A stretch of DNA of 64,000 nt from Collybia mongolica (Eukaryota; Basidiomycota; Agaricomycetes; Agaricales; Clitocybaceae): positions 4,092,001-4,156,000 of the forward strand of contig JAAXNY010000004.1 of assembly GCA_013420905.1 (NCBI GenBank), written 5' to 3'. The stretch's first letter is position 1, and every line of letters starts with the position of its first letter. The position numbers were made by a program, and so were the translations under genes. A model generated the notes under the pieces. That model made no database searches and was not told where the DNA came from. It saw only the letters and a list, made by a program, of their open reading frames with translations. Shown piece by piece: positions 34,235 through 44,343 of the stretch.

Positions 34235-35641
34235 ATGTATATCACATCCACAATCAACCCTCTCACAAAATCCAACAATGACATCCCTGTGGTCCTTCTA
34301 TGCTACGAAGAGACGAGAAAGTTTATCTTGAGGCCCAAGGATTATGCGGTTTGGCCTGTTCTTGCGGGTTCTGGAGGCGTAACTAACGTAAAAATACAGG
34401 ATTTGGTCCAGATCACGCAAGAGAACTTCGACCTGGGGCCCGACGCGGTTCCAGCGTTTGAGACGTCGACGCTGGATATATGCCGGGGGAAGAGCGTGGA
34501 AATCGATGAGGGCGCGTATGCCCTAATGAGTGGGTTCCTAGACGAGATTACCGTGGTGTGCAAGGAACGTATCGAAGGTGAGGGTATGTCTCAGGCGTTC
34601 GACGATTTACAGTGTTGATAATTGAGGCTGTTGATAGAATCACCACAATTTGGGAGAGAGAGGACGCCACAAACTCTACAAACGCCAGCTGTGACGCCCC
34701 CAGCGCAGAGAAAGGTTGTCGAGAAGGAGGAAGAGAGGAGAGAACTGCACAAAGATGAGGTTAGCTTGGATGCACGCCCAAAGCTAACCGTAGCATCTGG
34801 GAGTGGAGAGGGGAAGAAACCGAGATCACGGCAGGAGAAGTCAGACGACGAGGAAGTGCTAATCAAGTCGGAGGCTACCTTCATTCAAAAGTCGGTCTCT
34901 TTGGTTGAAGGGCGCTCGTTCAAAACGACACGTACAATGGGTGATCACACCAAAGGGAAGATTGAAGCCCAAGCTGAAGAGGAGGAAGAGGAGGAAGGAC
35001 AACAGCTAGATATGGGCGATACCTGGACCGGCATTGAAGAACCAGCAGAGGTTTCAGTCGAGCAATACAGGATTTCTCACAGGGCTGCTACAGATCGGCG
35101 TGCGTAGCTTTCGGTGGCTCACATAGATACTGAACTAATACCCTGTTACACAGTCCGCCAGTCCCTTGCGAATACGAAGCAAGAAATTCCTTCCGTGCCC
35201 ACGCGGAGCGTCAGTACGTCGCGCTCTTTCCCTTGGATGAATTGTGTCCAATGTTCTGCAGATGCCGCGAATAATAACGAGCGTTTTAACGTGACAATCT
35301 GGGGCCCCAGGAACGATCAGGAAGCCGCATTCAAAACCCGGGGACAACATACAGTGAAGAAGGTGCTGGCAGGCGCGTGCAAGACCTTCAATGTGAAGTT
35401 CGAAGGGTCAGTACTTTCTATTCCTCTCTCACAACACCGGCGTCAGAATGTTGAAGGCAAATTTAGTGCCGCTCTAGCGATTGTCACCTCTACTCCGGAT
35501 GAAGATGGCGAAATTGCACAAAGCATGGCGAGATGTGACAACGAGGCGACCATTGCGGAATCTGGGATCGACGAATATACACAGTTGATGATTGTGTTGC
35601 CACACGGCGCGGGACAGGAAAGTGAGTCAGACGAGGAGTAG
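34235..35641 (+). CDS. Hypothetical protein with a possible beta-grasp C-terminal domain
   Basis: Exons 34235-34583, 34638-35099 and 35154-35641 sum to 433 codons. The N-terminal ~115 residues form a compact domain (VVLLCYEETRKFILRPKDYA); the middle is charged and Glu-rich (about residues 120-260). The C-terminal domain contains FNVTIWGPRNDQEAAF and TRGQHTVKKVLAGACKTFNV. I have the impression of having seen the Arg-Gly-x-His-Thr-Val-x-Lys-Val-Leu motif in basidiomycete hypothetical proteins, and its length and pattern suggest a ubiquitin/SUMO-like beta-grasp, but that is inference only. The end is acidic (ESDEE). No function can be given. Confidence 0.7.
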
Positions 35642-35884
35642 ACCTTGACGGCATAAGGATTACGTCTGTATATATATGTACCATATAATCTTAATCTTGA
35701 TTCGTTCTTGGAGCTTTGGCGACAATACACGGTCTATGATATGACGACAGCTCGAGTGTGGGTATATTGGCTTGTTGATACAACACTATCTATCGAGTCC
35801 TTCCCAATTATATTCCTATATTCTCGGGATTCTAGCATCCATGCCCGAACAAGAAGCAAAAACAGCCTCTGCAGCTCAATAATA

Positions 35885-36899
35885 TCAAAATAGGCGCACA
35901 GGTGCCGGGCGCGCAAACGGGCTCCCAGCGATCCCACCAAACAGCGTCGGCGGCGCCTGTGGCGCGGCCCCCGCCCCCGCCGCACTAACAATCTCCTGCG
36001 ACGTAAGCTCTCTCCCCACCCTGAGGCACGCGATCCGGAGTTCCTGTTAGGAGAAGAAGCAAAGCGATCGATTCGGCGCGAGCGGGAACGACGGCAGAGC
36101 TGTTCGTTGGCTTTTGCTGGTTCAGAGACGCCGCGCCGCGTAACTCACCTCGGGACTATGTCCAGCGTACTCCGGCTGGGCGCATATGTGGAGCACCGTC
36201 TCCGTCGCTGCCCCTATCAGCAGTGTCGGCGTGCTCAACAGCGGTCGATTGCCCATGGATGTCCCCAGGCCGTTGGAGGGTGGCGCGGGCACAAACGGCG
36301 CGGATGGGACGGTGGCGGGCGGGTGTTTGTGGCCTTTCATGTAGGCGTAGAAGCGCAGCTCCTAGATGGGTGAAGGACACGCAAGCAGACGCGGGGAGGC
36401 GGGACAAGCGGCGGGCGTGAGGAGCCAGAGGAGACGGACAGCGACGCAATGCAACGCACCTCGGGGCTGAATCCGTTGTACCGCGGCATAACAGATATGC
36501 TGTGGTATATCTCCCCCTCCACCGTCGACGTAAAGAATGCCTGTGCGTCTGGCAACTCCGTAGGATTGGCCGGTCTCGTCTGGATGGCACTGGGCAGCGG
36601 CTGAGAGGAGGGCCCGGCTGAGAGTGAGCGCTCGGAGTACGGCTTAAATAGAGGGGGAAGGCTCATGAGGGCACGTTGGCTCGCGTTTACGGGGTCTTGC
36701 GGGCATGGCAGTGGTGGTCGTCCGGTCGTGCTGTATGCTTTGAGATAATCTTCGATGCGCACCTCCTGGTATAAGGATGAGACCTGGTCAATAAAGGCGA
36801 TACTCCTAACTGACAGACGTTGTGAACCTCAAATGATTTTCCTGGGGGCCCATGAACGGCTTCAATGGACATGAAAATAATTGTTTCGACATTGGCCAT
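35885..36899 (-). CDS. Small nucleoporin-like protein with three EELR-type repeats
   Basis: Exons 36828-36899, 36460-36765, 36149-36361 and 35885-36043, all phase 0, encode 249 residues. Three repeats share a hydrophobic-Ile...Ser-x-Glu-Glu-(Leu/Val)-Arg core: FMSIEA...KSFEEVRIEDYLKAY, ISVMPRYNGFSPEELRFYAY and HICAQPEYAGHSPEELRIAC. The first resembles the segment beside the GLEBS motif of Nup98 (Ser-x-Glu-Glu-Leu-Arg-x-Glu-Asp-Tyr). The tail has an FG-like LFGGIAGSPF. These features suggest a nuclear-pore-associated protein, but FG repeats are few and the family is not certain. For exon 2, an alternative acceptor 18 nt upstream would add six residues; the chosen one preserves the motif. It converges tail-to-tail with the gene ending at 35641. 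Confidence 0.65.
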
Positions 36900-37002
36900 C
36901 GTGGTGGGAGTTGAATATCAAGTAGTACGGCTCCCAAACGTAACCGAGAATGTAATTAGTTCATATACCCCACATAATCAGCACTCTGATCCAGATCCAC
37001 AT

Positions 37003-37086
37003 GGGCACATGGTGTAGTTGGTTATCACGCCCGCTTAGCATTTATATGCATGCGGGCGGTCCCCGGTTCAATTCCGGGTGTGTCCA
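37003..37086 (+). tRNA. trnA: tRNA-Ala (AGC) with 10-nt intron
   Basis: The acceptor stem GGGCACA pairs with TGTGTCC (one G-T pair), with discriminator A. The D arm is GTGT...TCAC, the anticodon stem CCCGC/GCGGG with loop TTAGCA-T giving anticodon AGC, and the T arm is CCCGG-TTCAATT-CCGGG. A 10-nt intron (37041-37050) sits at the canonical position after base 37. There is no encoded CCA. Confidence 0.95.
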
Positions 37087-37994
37087 CTCTTTTGCAATCT
37101 CAACGTATCTTTTATTTTATTTCTACGTATGTACTTACAAGACCAGCCAGCCCAAGAGGGGTAACTACTACGGAAGCTCACAAATCAAAAGTGGTTACAA
37201 GAGAAGAAGCATATCCCAGCACATCTGCCACCGCAACGATAGAGCGAGTGGGACCAGGCGGGAGAAATGAAGAGGTGCGGAAGGAATGTAAAGAAATATA
37301 TAACCCATACAAAACAGAGACACAAAAACGAACAAGAATGGACATAGCGAAACAGAAAAATGGCAGGCCTGGTAGTAATAGTAACAAGGCATTGTAATAA
37401 TGAGCGGGTGCAGGTGTGGGTGTGGGTGCAAGGGGGGAGAGGGAGCAGAAATAGAATCAGATGCCCAGTAATGTGCTAAAGTCCGGCAAACGAGAGTTAA
37501 AGGGGACCTATATTTAATGAATGCGGATGGTAGGGATGGGGATGGGGGGGATGATGGTGCATGCTGGAAGAGATCTTTCGACGGAATACACGAATAGCTT
37601 AGGTATGTGCGGTACGCATTATGTAGGTAGTTTGTACGATGCGAGGGATTGGGTTTGTGGCCATAGCGGCGAGGGCGGGGCTTGTGCGAGGGTGGGGAGG
37701 GGCGGGAGATACAGTAAATAAAAGCACGAGAAGGAACAGGCATGCATGGGGGGAAAATATGAATATTGGGGGAGATGCGGAGGGGTGAGACGGGGATGAA
37801 GCATTGAAAAATGTGTTCCGAGGGAGATGCGATGACGGATGTTCCAGCGGCGAATGACCAGGACAGAGGAAAGTATAGCGGATGAAGCATATATGGCATA
37901 TATAGTGAATCCGAGAAGTCGGAGGTTGGAGGCTGTGCCATCTAAGAGGGTTGATGGGGAGACGCAACGTTCAGTAAGGCCAGCGCGGGGCAGC
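37087..37994. other. CDH1 3' flank
   Basis: Read on the minus strand this is a pyrimidine- and Pro/Ser-codon-rich stretch just downstream of the CDH1 stop; its long open frames look like composition effects. It is probably 3' UTR plus intergenic DNA. Confidence 0.5.
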
Positions 37995-39865
37995 CTATCT
38001 GATCAACCGTCCATAGTCCAATCGGCTCTCCTTCTGGCTTTCGTTCTTCTCCTTCTTGGGGAACGCATTCCAGAACCTCAGCGTCTCGTCTCCTGCACCG
38101 GTGACGATAGTCTCTCCATCTGGGCTCATAGCAAGGTACAGGACTCGGTTGGTGTGCCCCGTCAATGAGGCGACCATGTTCAACGTCGGGTACTTCCAGA
38201 TACAGATCTGGTTCTGTGCGGTCGTAGAAGAGAACCCGTGCGTGGACACAAGTTCATGCGACGTCAAAGACCAGATAAGGTTGCAAACCTACGAGGTGTG
38301 AGCTCCCTGAACCGGGCCCTTGCTAAAACTACTCACCTGGCTTCCCGTATCCAACTCATTCAACATCGTCCCATTGATCACGTTCCAGAACCTGATATGC
38401 TTATCCTGCGTTCCGCCCCCAGTCGCCAATACACCGGATACATGCGGGTCCCACGCCAGTGCCTTGACTGCTGCAGTATGTTCATGGAATTTCCACAATG
38501 GCGCATCTCCAGGGCCTGAGTCCTCCCCGGCACTCCCGCTGCTGCTCACACCACGCGCCAGCCCACTCGCTCTCTTCGACCCCCGTAGGTCCCAGATACA
38601 GACCTTGTTGTCATTCCCCCCGCTGGCGAGGTTCGCCGACTGCGGTCCGCCGTCCCCGCTCCACTTCAGCCCACAAACCTCCTGGCGGTGCCCCGTGCAT
38701 CGCTTGAATGGCCGCGTAGTCGGTTCCCGCACGTCGCGATGATGGACAGAGCGGTCTCGGGAGCCCGAGGAAAGTACATGGGAATTCCACGCCAGGGCGC
38801 CGATACGCTGGCTGTGTGCTTGCTGGTACGTCCGTTGCAGTTGGAGAGTGTTCGCATCATAGATATGGAGACGGCCAGCGAGTGTCCCGACTGCCAGCGT
38901 TGTTCCCTGTTGGGCTGCATCAGCTAACCAGATATGACAAACCACGGTGACTCACCTTCTGGACCCACGACACCGAACTGATCGTGTCATTGTGTTCGGC
39001 GAGATCACACAGCTTTGATACCGCAGCATTATGGGCTGTCCACAGATAGACGCACGAGCCCAGGCCTACCCCAAGTACGTTCGTGCTGGACCAGTCGACG
39101 AGGTTGAGATAGAAGTCATCAGCGAGTTCTGGGGCATCGAGCACTCGGTATGGAGTCTTGCAAACGCTGCGTAGCTGTCGCCGGGGACTCTCCAGGAGCT
39201 TTCGGCTCTCCGCGCGCACGGGACTCATCGAGTAAGCTTCATCTGTGGGTGTGTCAAGCCTCCGAGTCGGGGTGCCTGGGTTGGACGCGGAGGGTGAGCT
39301 GTATGCGAATAGGCGTCTTCGGGTGGGTGTGGAAGGTGGTGCTGCAGCTGCGCCCGATGCTATCGTCACGGGGCGTGTAGGGGATAAGGATCGACGCGGT
39401 GAGGGTGGCGTCACTTCGCTGTGCAATATAGAGTTGAAAATAGCATTAGCTTGTTCTAGACGCCGAATGAGTGACTTCCAGAGACAAGCGACAGCGATAC
39501 ATACCTTTGAGAGCATCTGATTCCGATGGGATGATCCTGTTCTTTGAAGGGGTCGAAGGGCCACCTTCGTCTCGGAGATGGTAGGATGTGCGCATATCAC
39601 CATTGTCCCGCGAGGGCACGAATCTGTCGCCATAGTCCCTCGCAATCCGTGGCAGCTCTGCAGGAGACTCCGGCCCCCCGCTGCTCTCGGCGGTGTTTGG
39701 TCTTGAGTCGAGTGAAGGGGTCGATGTTGGTGTTGAACGGGTGGTCGGTGCCACTCCGAAGATCGGGTTTATTCGAGGGCGATTTCGTCTTGGTGCCTCG
39801 TCGTCTGTTTCTTGATGCGATGCCCGGAGGCGCTTGCCAAAGGGCGAGTTTTTGAGCCCAGACAT
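37995..39865 (-). CDS. CDH1: APC/C activator Cdh1 / fizzy-related WD40 protein
   Basis: Exons 39505-39865, 38956-39455, 38337-38906 and 37995-38288 sum to 575 codons (574 aa). The C-box DRFVPSR lies at residues 80-86, a Ser/Thr-Pro-rich linker with many potential CDK sites follows, and then seven WD40 blades run from [20 protein letters not shown] onward. The chain ends in Leu-Ile-Arg, the IR tail that docks to the anaphase-promoting complex. A Cdh1/Ste9-type adaptor (rather than Cdc20) is indicated by the linker and the RVLDAPEL region. It acts in the nucleus, recruiting D-box and KEN-box substrates for ubiquitination in late mitosis and G1. Two tRNA-Ala genes flank it. Confidence 0.9.
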
Positions 39866-40170
39866 CCTGCTGGGGCTGCTGCTGCCGGTGTTTCCGCGGT
39901 TGAGGGTCGATTTTGCTGTTGAAAAATTGGGAAAATGAAAGAGAGATGTCGGTAAAGGGTTTGATAGAGATGAAAGAAGAGAATCAGGGGGAACCTAGCA
40001 TTGATCTGTGGCAGCAAAAGTAGAAGCAGCAAAAAAGGTTGGAGTCCAAGATGGGAGCAAGAGGCAACCCGTGCTATCCCTTATTTGGCCCAAGACGCGT
40101 CGCGATTCAATACTTGCCTTTTTCGGTAATCCCCTTTCAACCACAAAAAAAAAAAAAAAATTTCAAAAAG

Positions 40171-40254
40171 TGGACACACCCGGAATTGAACCGGGGACCG
40201 CCCGCAGACGCAGAAATGCTAAGCGGGCGTGATAACCAACTACACCATGTGCCC
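40171..40254 (-). tRNA. trnA: tRNA-Ala (AGC) with 10-nt intron, second copy
   Basis: The mature part matches the 37003 gene base for base, and the 10-nt intron occupies the same position but differs in sequence. It is inverted relative to the first, 3.1 kb away. An A-run on the plus strand (40144-40160) provides the Pol III T-tract terminator just downstream. Confidence 0.95.
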
Positions 40255-40376
40255 ATGGACGTCGACGTCTGGAGCGCATCATGGGCTTAAGAGACCCGAT
40301 GCGGTATTTTTAGTTTGCAGGCTATCAGAATTTGCCTCGAAACTTGAGATGCTACAAATCTAACCCTCGATGAACT

Positions 40377-40811
40377 ATGGAAATTTCAGATGAACTGAGA
40401 ACCCTTCATTTGGTGTGTGCCCGGGGATCTTTGGGTTCTCAATGGGAATGTGGGAGGCGGATTAGTGAGTGTTCATCACCAGTTTGGAAAACCAACGTTG
40501 GAAAGAGTTCTAGCTTCTCATCACAGACATTTCGCGGATTTCTCGTTGAAACAGACTGGGCCCGGTTCGATTACTATGCACCTCGAATTCGTTATCTTGG
40601 CTTAATGGAGTACCTAGGGAGAGGCCTGCTAAACAGCATTGAAGTCACCAACGATGTATTTTGCGCGCTCCTGGAGTATGAGCAGGCATTCTTCTCCTGT
40701 AGTCTCTCCCTTCACTCTGGGAGGTCACCCTACCTGTGTTTTCCAGCGAGGATCCTATTGACGAGTTGTGGATCCTTGGAGCAGCTCGAGCTTGGCCTTT
40801 CCTTGGACTAG
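40377..40811 (+). pseudogene. Fragment related to the F-box protein at 52518
   Basis: The part ETDWARFDYYAPRIRYLG (about 40548-40602) and the following EVTNDVFCALLEYEQ stretch match the TDWARFEYYEHRI...HADVFAALAGY region of the F-box/LRR-type gene at 52518-54085. There is no F-box upstream in frame, and the downstream frame ends early, so it is a gene fragment. Confidence 0.55.
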
Positions 40812-41305
40812 AGTTCTCAGTATCCTTGAATGTCTGGCACGACCTCGTGTAACGCCCGGGATGATTAATTCCACTCCTGAATTTCTATCTAATCTTGTCC
40901 TACCTCAATGTGAAGACCGTTCCGCCGAACATCCTGGAAGGGGTGTCTAATCATACCCGTCGACGTGTTCTAGTCATTAGCTCGACTGTCGCCAATGCTC
41001 TGGACGCATATCCTTCGATAATTGACTTATGCCTGAATCTTAAAATTTTCTTTTGATGACGAATGTAATAAGTTACTGGGGCTTGCAGATTGCACACTCT
41101 ACCAAAATTACTAAGCCCCAATTAAGCCGCCACCACACTCCCATTTCAAATGAACTCTAAGCTGTCCAAGTAAGCCCCGGCGTGTTACATTGTTCAATAG
41201 CTACAGGTTACAAGTTATCTTACAACAGGATTTTTAGGCCTATGATGGAAAGAATTCGAAGAATGAAAGAGTTCAGCCACCGTCAAATCATGTCGTCCAC
41301 CCATG
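40812..41305. other. Degraded downstream part, no gene seen
   Basis: Possibly residual F-box-gene 3' sequence up to about 40950 (out-of-frame pieces), then intergenic DNA before the protease stop at 41306. Confidence 0.35.
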
Positions 41306-44300
41306 TCATACAACAAATCTCCCCCAAGCTTCAACCAACCCATCAGCCGTTTTCGAAACAGTAGCCCACTGGGGTAAAAAGCTCAGAAGCTCCTCAAAAG
41401 CCGGGATCCTGCCTCGATGACTAACATCGCTCTCGCCCCCAATTGTTCCAGACTCATACTCTGCCCATTCGCAGCCCACTCTTCCTACAAGGTCTCCACC
41501 ATGACTCTCCCATCCTACTTCAACGGTGAAGTTCCTGTCCCATGTGCGGCTCCACAACCAGATAGAGTCCAGGCCGCCCTTCGGAACCTCATATCCAAGT
41601 TGCATGCAGGCACCAGACGGAGAGACGACGCCGTCCTCGCCAGCCTTGTAGACGTCGTAGCTGGTAATGTTGGTGTTGTCGAAATATATCTTGCACGTGC
41701 GTGTGTTCGTTCCCTTTACCGAAATGAGGGCCGAAGAAGGAGTGAGGCGCGTCGTGTTGACCAACAGCCAGGGAGTAGTGGAGGTCGTGTCTGTGCCGCC
41801 CTGGTATGGCACCAAATCACTCTCCCATCTGCACGCGGTAAGGCCAGGTCGCGATGTTTCGGATGTACATTTCACAATTGCGTTCCATGAGGAAGGAAGT
41901 TGGGACACAATAATGTGTTCTAGATACTCGGGAACACCAATTAGCTTCGTCACTGCGCGCACAGCGTGATTGCTCGATTTCCCAAGATCTACCATCAATT
42001 CTTGTTGGAAAAACATCTTGAGCGGGGCATCTTGGGAAAATGGGAACGCGGTCCAGGTGCGTATCGTTGATATGGCGAAAACAACAACGACGAGCATGCT
42101 TAACCGGCGGTGAAACTTGATACTGAAAGGGAGTGAAGGGACCATGAGAAGGACTGAAAGTAATGAGGCTGCTTCGTACACTAAAAGTAATGTGGTTGTT
42201 AGGACTCGACAATGTATGATGATAAAAACTCTTACCCACAACAGGATTGTTGCCATCTGACAAGGTCTGTGACAACGAAGCCACGAGTAGGACGAGCAGG
42301 TGCAGGAATAGTATGATTGGTAGGGGTACCACCAGCGACAACTGTACAATCCACCAGTCAAATCCCTCAACCTTGCTTGGCTCGGCGCTCCGACTGTGCT
42401 CTGGCGTCTTCGGAGGCGACATTAAGGAACCACGTTCCGTCGGTGCCCCAGCGGGTTTGGTTTGTTGCTGCCCCTCGATAGCTCGCCCAGATAGGCCAAA
42501 CGCCATTCCGAACAAAGTGCATGCGTTCCACCCCGAAATGATATAGACAACGCCTATCTGCCATTTCGACAAAACAAAAGTTGAAACAAGGAGGAGGATC
42601 CACGTGAAGTAGTAGGTTTGGACTAGCATTGTCTGGCGCTGATTCTCAAAATGTTGGGGTCCCTCGAAAGAGAAAGGAAACTGCATGGAGAAGGTGATCG
42701 TAAGGTATGCTAGGGATAGCGAGGACGCGACGAAGGTATATGGTTGTGAGTAGAAGATCTGCGATTGGGTACGTTTCGTCAGAGGCCTTCAGTACAACAA
42801 AGAATATAGAGCGCACGTATGGATTTATCTTCACGATGATGAGAACCAGACCACCCTGCATCGAAATTGTGAATAGCAGAGACCCAAAACCTGGTCGCCT
42901 GTGGCCATGATAATTTAGGGTGATCACCTATCATCGAACTCTTCGCACGTTTCGCGTCTGAACCTTGCCCGATAGGGAAGCCATGTAAGAGGAGAACAAC
43001 CAGCTGGCCGAGGACCAAGAGTGATACGTTGAAACGGAACAGCTGGCTTTGCGTATGCACGACAAAATACTGACCAAATACTGTGCAAAAATGATCAGTA
43101 GGACGCAGGATGGATCATAAAGACAGTACGAACGGTCAAAGTATACTGGGGCTTCCCCTTCCCCAATGTGCCCATTGTCGCCGTTCAAGAGCGCCAGCCC
43201 AGCAGCTCTTACGCTTTCCATCATGGACCAAAGGGATTCCTTGACGCCGTTGGCCCCTGGGATAGAGTCATGTTTGGTATGATATTTGCTGCGTCCCTGG
43301 AAAAAACCAAAGTCCAAGCCTTCCACTGGCTTTCCGTTTCCGAGCGACTTTGCATAGACAGAAAAATCCGTGCCACTGCGAACTGCACCTCGCGCAAACG
43401 CGTCTGCAGAAACGACATTCCCGTGGGGATGGGGGACGCTCTTGAAGGAAAACAGAGCAGTCGATGTTGTGCGGAAAAGAGTGGGGCGCCTGGTTGTGCG
43501 CGTCAGCGTGAGTGTGGTGGCGAGTACTACTTTAAGTAACATACCCCCCTGCACCGGCGCCTTCTAAATTTAGGAATGCTTGCGGGATTTTTGACCACGG
43601 ATGCTCCAGAAATCTGCAGGGCTGACATGAAGTTTGTGGAGGAAACATAGGTAGCAACTAACACGTGAGCCCCATTCAAGCCATCCTCTTCGCCATTGTT
43701 GAAATTGAATATCGCGGTTCTTCGTGGTCGTTCCTTCATTAAGTACTGAACGAATTGCATCATAGTTACTATACCGATTCCGTCATCAGTCGTACCGGGA
43801 GCAGTGGATACTGAGTCCAAATGAGCTGAGCTTGTTGAAAATTCATGAACATAATACGAGAATTTCAGATGTGAGGAACGTACAACAGTACGCCTCCTCC
43901 GAGCGTGGCGTCAGTTCCGTCTACTTTCACAAGAATGTTGTTTCCTTCAAAATAAACACCATGAAGCGCGACAGCAGTCCACGACGCGTTGGATACAATA
44001 TCTTCCACTACATGCGCGAACGAATGGCCAGCAGTAACGTTGCGAAGACGCGAGAAGATATATGAACGGACTCGATTATTTTCATGTGAATTGAATGGAT
44101 GTGGGCGAGCAGTGATCTGTTCCATAAATCTTTGAGAATGCCTTGGCTCCAAGAACCAGAATACAAACTTACCTGATGAAGATCTTTGTATCCTTGTTCA
44201 AGGTCAATTCCAAGCGTGTTCTCTGGTATGGGTTGTGCGCCGTCTGTTACCAGTACACCCAAGAAAACTGCTGCATAGACGAATACCACGAGGATTGTTG

Positions 44301-44343
44301 TCGGCACTGATTCGAAGGCTAGAGCCCTCCTCAACAGGACCAT
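41306..44343 (-). CDS. PFF1: Vacuolar membrane M28-family metalloprotease, second paralogue
   Basis: Nine exons: 44173-44343, 43884-44116, 43663-43830, 43545-43613, 43134-43489, 42964-43080 (donor uncertain), 42817-42890, 42236-42758 and 41306-42180, giving 862 codons. The first ATG in frame is [10 protein letters not shown]. The zinc-site motifs are [23 protein letters not shown] and YHTKHD, all complete. The TM block and C-terminal domain follow as in the copy at 244-3156. Some introns occupy the same place in both genes (after GAHA/GAHV and after the GG before RPLLF/RPTLF), but this copy has five more introns and lower GC. It therefore looks like an old paralogue, not a recent duplicate. 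Confidence 0.88.

Noticed and set aside
37195..37941. 248-codon open frame on the minus strand downstream of CDH1
   Set aside because: It is built from pyrimidine-rich simple sequence (Pro/Ser/His/Leu runs) with no domain, lies directly after the CDH1 stop, and is better explained as 3' UTR composition.
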